Source: an uncultured Bacillota bacterium (GTDB lineage: Bacteria; Bacillota_I; Bacilli_A; Izemoplasmatales; Hujiaoplasmataceae). Taken from it: DNA of 43,089 nt. Positions 41,867 to 43,089 of the stretch are shown here, in pieces (positions within the stretch are counted from its first letter, which is position 1; the number at the start of each line of letters is the position of its first letter). The position numbers were made by a program, and so were the translations under genes. The DNA lies in the NCBI GenBank assembly GCA_937862575.1, contig CALMFM010000019.1, forward strand, positions 1-43,089, read 5' to 3'. The notes under the pieces are model-generated. The model saw only the letters and a program-made list of their open reading frames with translations, searched no databases and had not been told where the DNA came from.

Positions 41867-43089
41867 GCAATAATGACCTGATCAGAAAAATTACCAGCGA
41901 GATGGAAGCTAAATATACAAATAACAGTAAATTCCATGATAGTTTCAAAGACTACTTGGATAAAGAAATAGAAACCTCAAAAGAACCAGCCAAATCAATT
42001 CAATCTACTGGTTATTTAGGTATCTATGAAAATGTTAATGACGCAATCAGCGCAGCTAAAAAATCACAAGCTCAATTGATGCAGTTAAGCATGAAAAAAC
42101 GCGATGAAATCATTGATGCTATGAGAAGAGTCAGTTTGGAAAATGCTGAGAAACTGGCAATAATGGCTCACGAAGAAACCGGATTTGGAAATGTAGCTGA
42201 CAAAGTAATCAAGAATGTGTTAGCGGCTGAAAAAACACCGGGAACCGAAGATTTATTCTCAACTGCTTATACTGGAGATGATGGAATGACCTTGATTGAA
42301 CTTGCACCTTATGGAGTAATTGGTTCGATCACGCCATCTACAAACCCTAGTTCAACCATTATAAATAACAGTATCAGTATGGTTGCCGCCGGTAATGGAG
42401 TGGTTTATAATCCGCATCCTTTTGCTAAAGGCGTTACCAATGAAGCCATATCGCTTCTCAATAAAGCAATAAAAGCTGCTGGCGGACCTTCCGAATTATT
42501 GACGGCTCCACTTAATCCAACCATGGATACCAGCAAAGTCATAATGACTCATGAAGATATCAGAATCTTGGTTGTAACTGGTGGAGAAGCAGTTGTTAAC
42601 GTAGCTATGCACAGCGGTAAGAAAGTAATCGCTGCCGGCCCGGGGAATCCTCCGGTCATCGTTGACGAAACAGCCAACATCAAAAAAGCAGCTAACGATA
42701 TATATAGAGGAGCTAGTTTCGATAACAACATCCTTTGCATCGCGGAAAAAGAAGTATTCGTCCTCAATAGCGTCGCTAACGAACTTAGACAAGAAATGGT
42801 CAAGAATGGTGCTTATGAACTTAAGGCCATGGAAATTGACAGAGTAACAAAGGAATTATTCATTACCGGCGAAAATGGCAAGCTGTCAACCAATAAAAAA
42901 TATGTTGGCAAATCAGCGAAAACCATTTTGGAAGCATGTGGAATTCATGCCCCTGGAGAACCAAAACTGATTATAGCTGAAACAAAGGAAGATCATCCAT
43001 TCGTCACATTCGAAATGTTGATGCCGGTACTGCCTATTGTAAGAGTTCGTGACATCGACGAAGCGATAACCAAAGCTGTTAAAGCGGAG
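41863..43089 (+). CDS. CoA-acylating aldehyde dehydrogenase, PduP/EutE type (3' partial)
   Basis: This gene is not in the ORF track because it has no stop in the window; 409 codons are visible. It would oxidise an aldehyde to acyl-CoA with NAD and CoA, the core reaction of metabolosomes. Residues 1-17 (MSNNDLIRKITSEMEAK) form an amphipathic helix joined by a roughly 35-residue linker to the enzyme (GYLGIYENVNDAISAAKKSQ), the typical PduP/EutE layout. Further motifs are APYGVIGSITPSTNPSSTIINN, VVTGGEAVV and AAGPGNPPVIVD; the catalytic Cys292 is in FDNNILCIAEKE. The ATG overlaps the previous stop (ATGA) with GGAGG ahead. The substrate may be acetaldehyde. Confidence 0.93.
   Translation, partial: MSNNDLIRKITSEMEAKYTNNSKFHDSFKDYLDKEIETSKEPAKSIQSTGYLGIYENVNDAISAAKKSQAQLMQLSMKKRDEIIDAMRRVSLENAEKLAIMAHEETGFGNVADKVIKNVLAAEKTPGTEDLFSTAYTGDDGMTLIELAPYGVIGSITPSTNPSSTIINNSISMVAAGNGVVYNPHPFAKGVTNEAISLLNKAIKAAGGPSELLTAPLNPTMDTSKVIMTHEDIRILVVTGGEAVVNVAMHSGKKVIAAGPGNPPVIVDETANIKKAANDIYRGASFDNNILCIAEKEVFVLNSVANELRQEMVKNGAYELKAMEIDRVTKELFITGENGKLSTNKKYVGKSAKTILEACGIHAPGEPKLIIAETKEDHPFVTFEMLMPVLPIVRVRDIDEAITKAVKAE

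Noticed and set aside
1-43089. Mycoplasma-type genetic code (TGA as Trp)
   Set aside because: TGA ends several clearly complete genes (dnaI, gmk, thiN, dnaD, nth) and Trp in conserved motifs is TGG.
1-43089. CRISPR array, insertion sequence or prophage
   Set aside because: No regularly spaced repeats, transposase, integrase or phage genes were found; the paired boxes at 22459 and 39148 have only two copies each.

Overview
The window is about 43 kb of bacterial chromosome. It is AT-rich and gene-dense, and most genes are on the + strand. TGA serves as a stop and TGG as Trp throughout, so the code is standard rather than the Mycoplasma/Spiroplasma code. The content is Bacillota-like: DnaI, DnaD, PolC, T-box leaders on thrS and pheST, RqcH, FakA, a SalA-type Mrp protein, and the rpmB/fakA/recG/plsX/rnc and yceD-rpmF neighbourhoods. 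Rubrerythrin suggests an anaerobe. The lone rsmH without cell-wall genes and several Mollicutes-like features suggest, as inference only, a relative of Izemoplasma, Acholeplasma or Haloplasma.

Layout. 1-3.8 kb: the end of dnaI, a T-box-regulated thrS and an alpha-toroid protein of unknown role. 3.8-5.5 kb: rqcH on the minus strand. 5.6-11.1 kb: gmk-rpoZ, then polC. 11.2-15.6 kb: a Bax-inhibitor-1 family membrane protein, then T-box-pheS-pheT. 15.6-18.5 kb: an ABC-2 exporter pair directly joined to rlmN. 18.5-20.3 kb: pfkA and rubrerythrin. 20.3-22.4 kb: rsgA-rpe-thiN. 22.5-25.2 kb: two tandem HtrA-like secreted proteases. 25.2-32.4 kb: rpmB (minus strand), then fakA, recG, plsX, rnc, dnaD and nth. 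32.5-34.8 kb: an XRE-type regulator and a SalA/Mrp ATPase (minus strand). 34.9-36.8 kb: yceD-rpmF, rsmH and tRNA-Gly. 36.8-39.0 kb: a non-coding AT-rich stretch and a large lipoprotein. 39.1-43.1 kb: a LacI regulator followed by the start of what looks like a bacterial microcompartment (BMC) operon.

The most interesting part is the right edge. A LacI-family gene, with its promoter flanked by two copies of a 17-bp direct repeat, is followed by a triosephosphate isomerase carrying an extra amphipathic N-terminal helix. Next come a flavoprotein-like protein resembling those of ethanolamine-type BMC loci and a PduP/EutE-type CoA-acylating aldehyde dehydrogenase that also has a helical N-terminal extension and runs off the window. 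These extensions look like encapsulation peptides. The simplest reading is a sugar-phosphate-degrading metabolosome, for example for deoxyribose-5-phosphate, which aldol cleavage turns into acetaldehyde and glyceraldehyde-3-phosphate. Shell proteins and the aldolase would lie beyond the window, so this remains inference.

A second notable signal is a perfect 17-bp palindrome just upstream of the fakA promoter. It matches the published FabT operator pattern and would tie fatty-acid kinase, and possibly plsX, to a lipid-responsive repressor.
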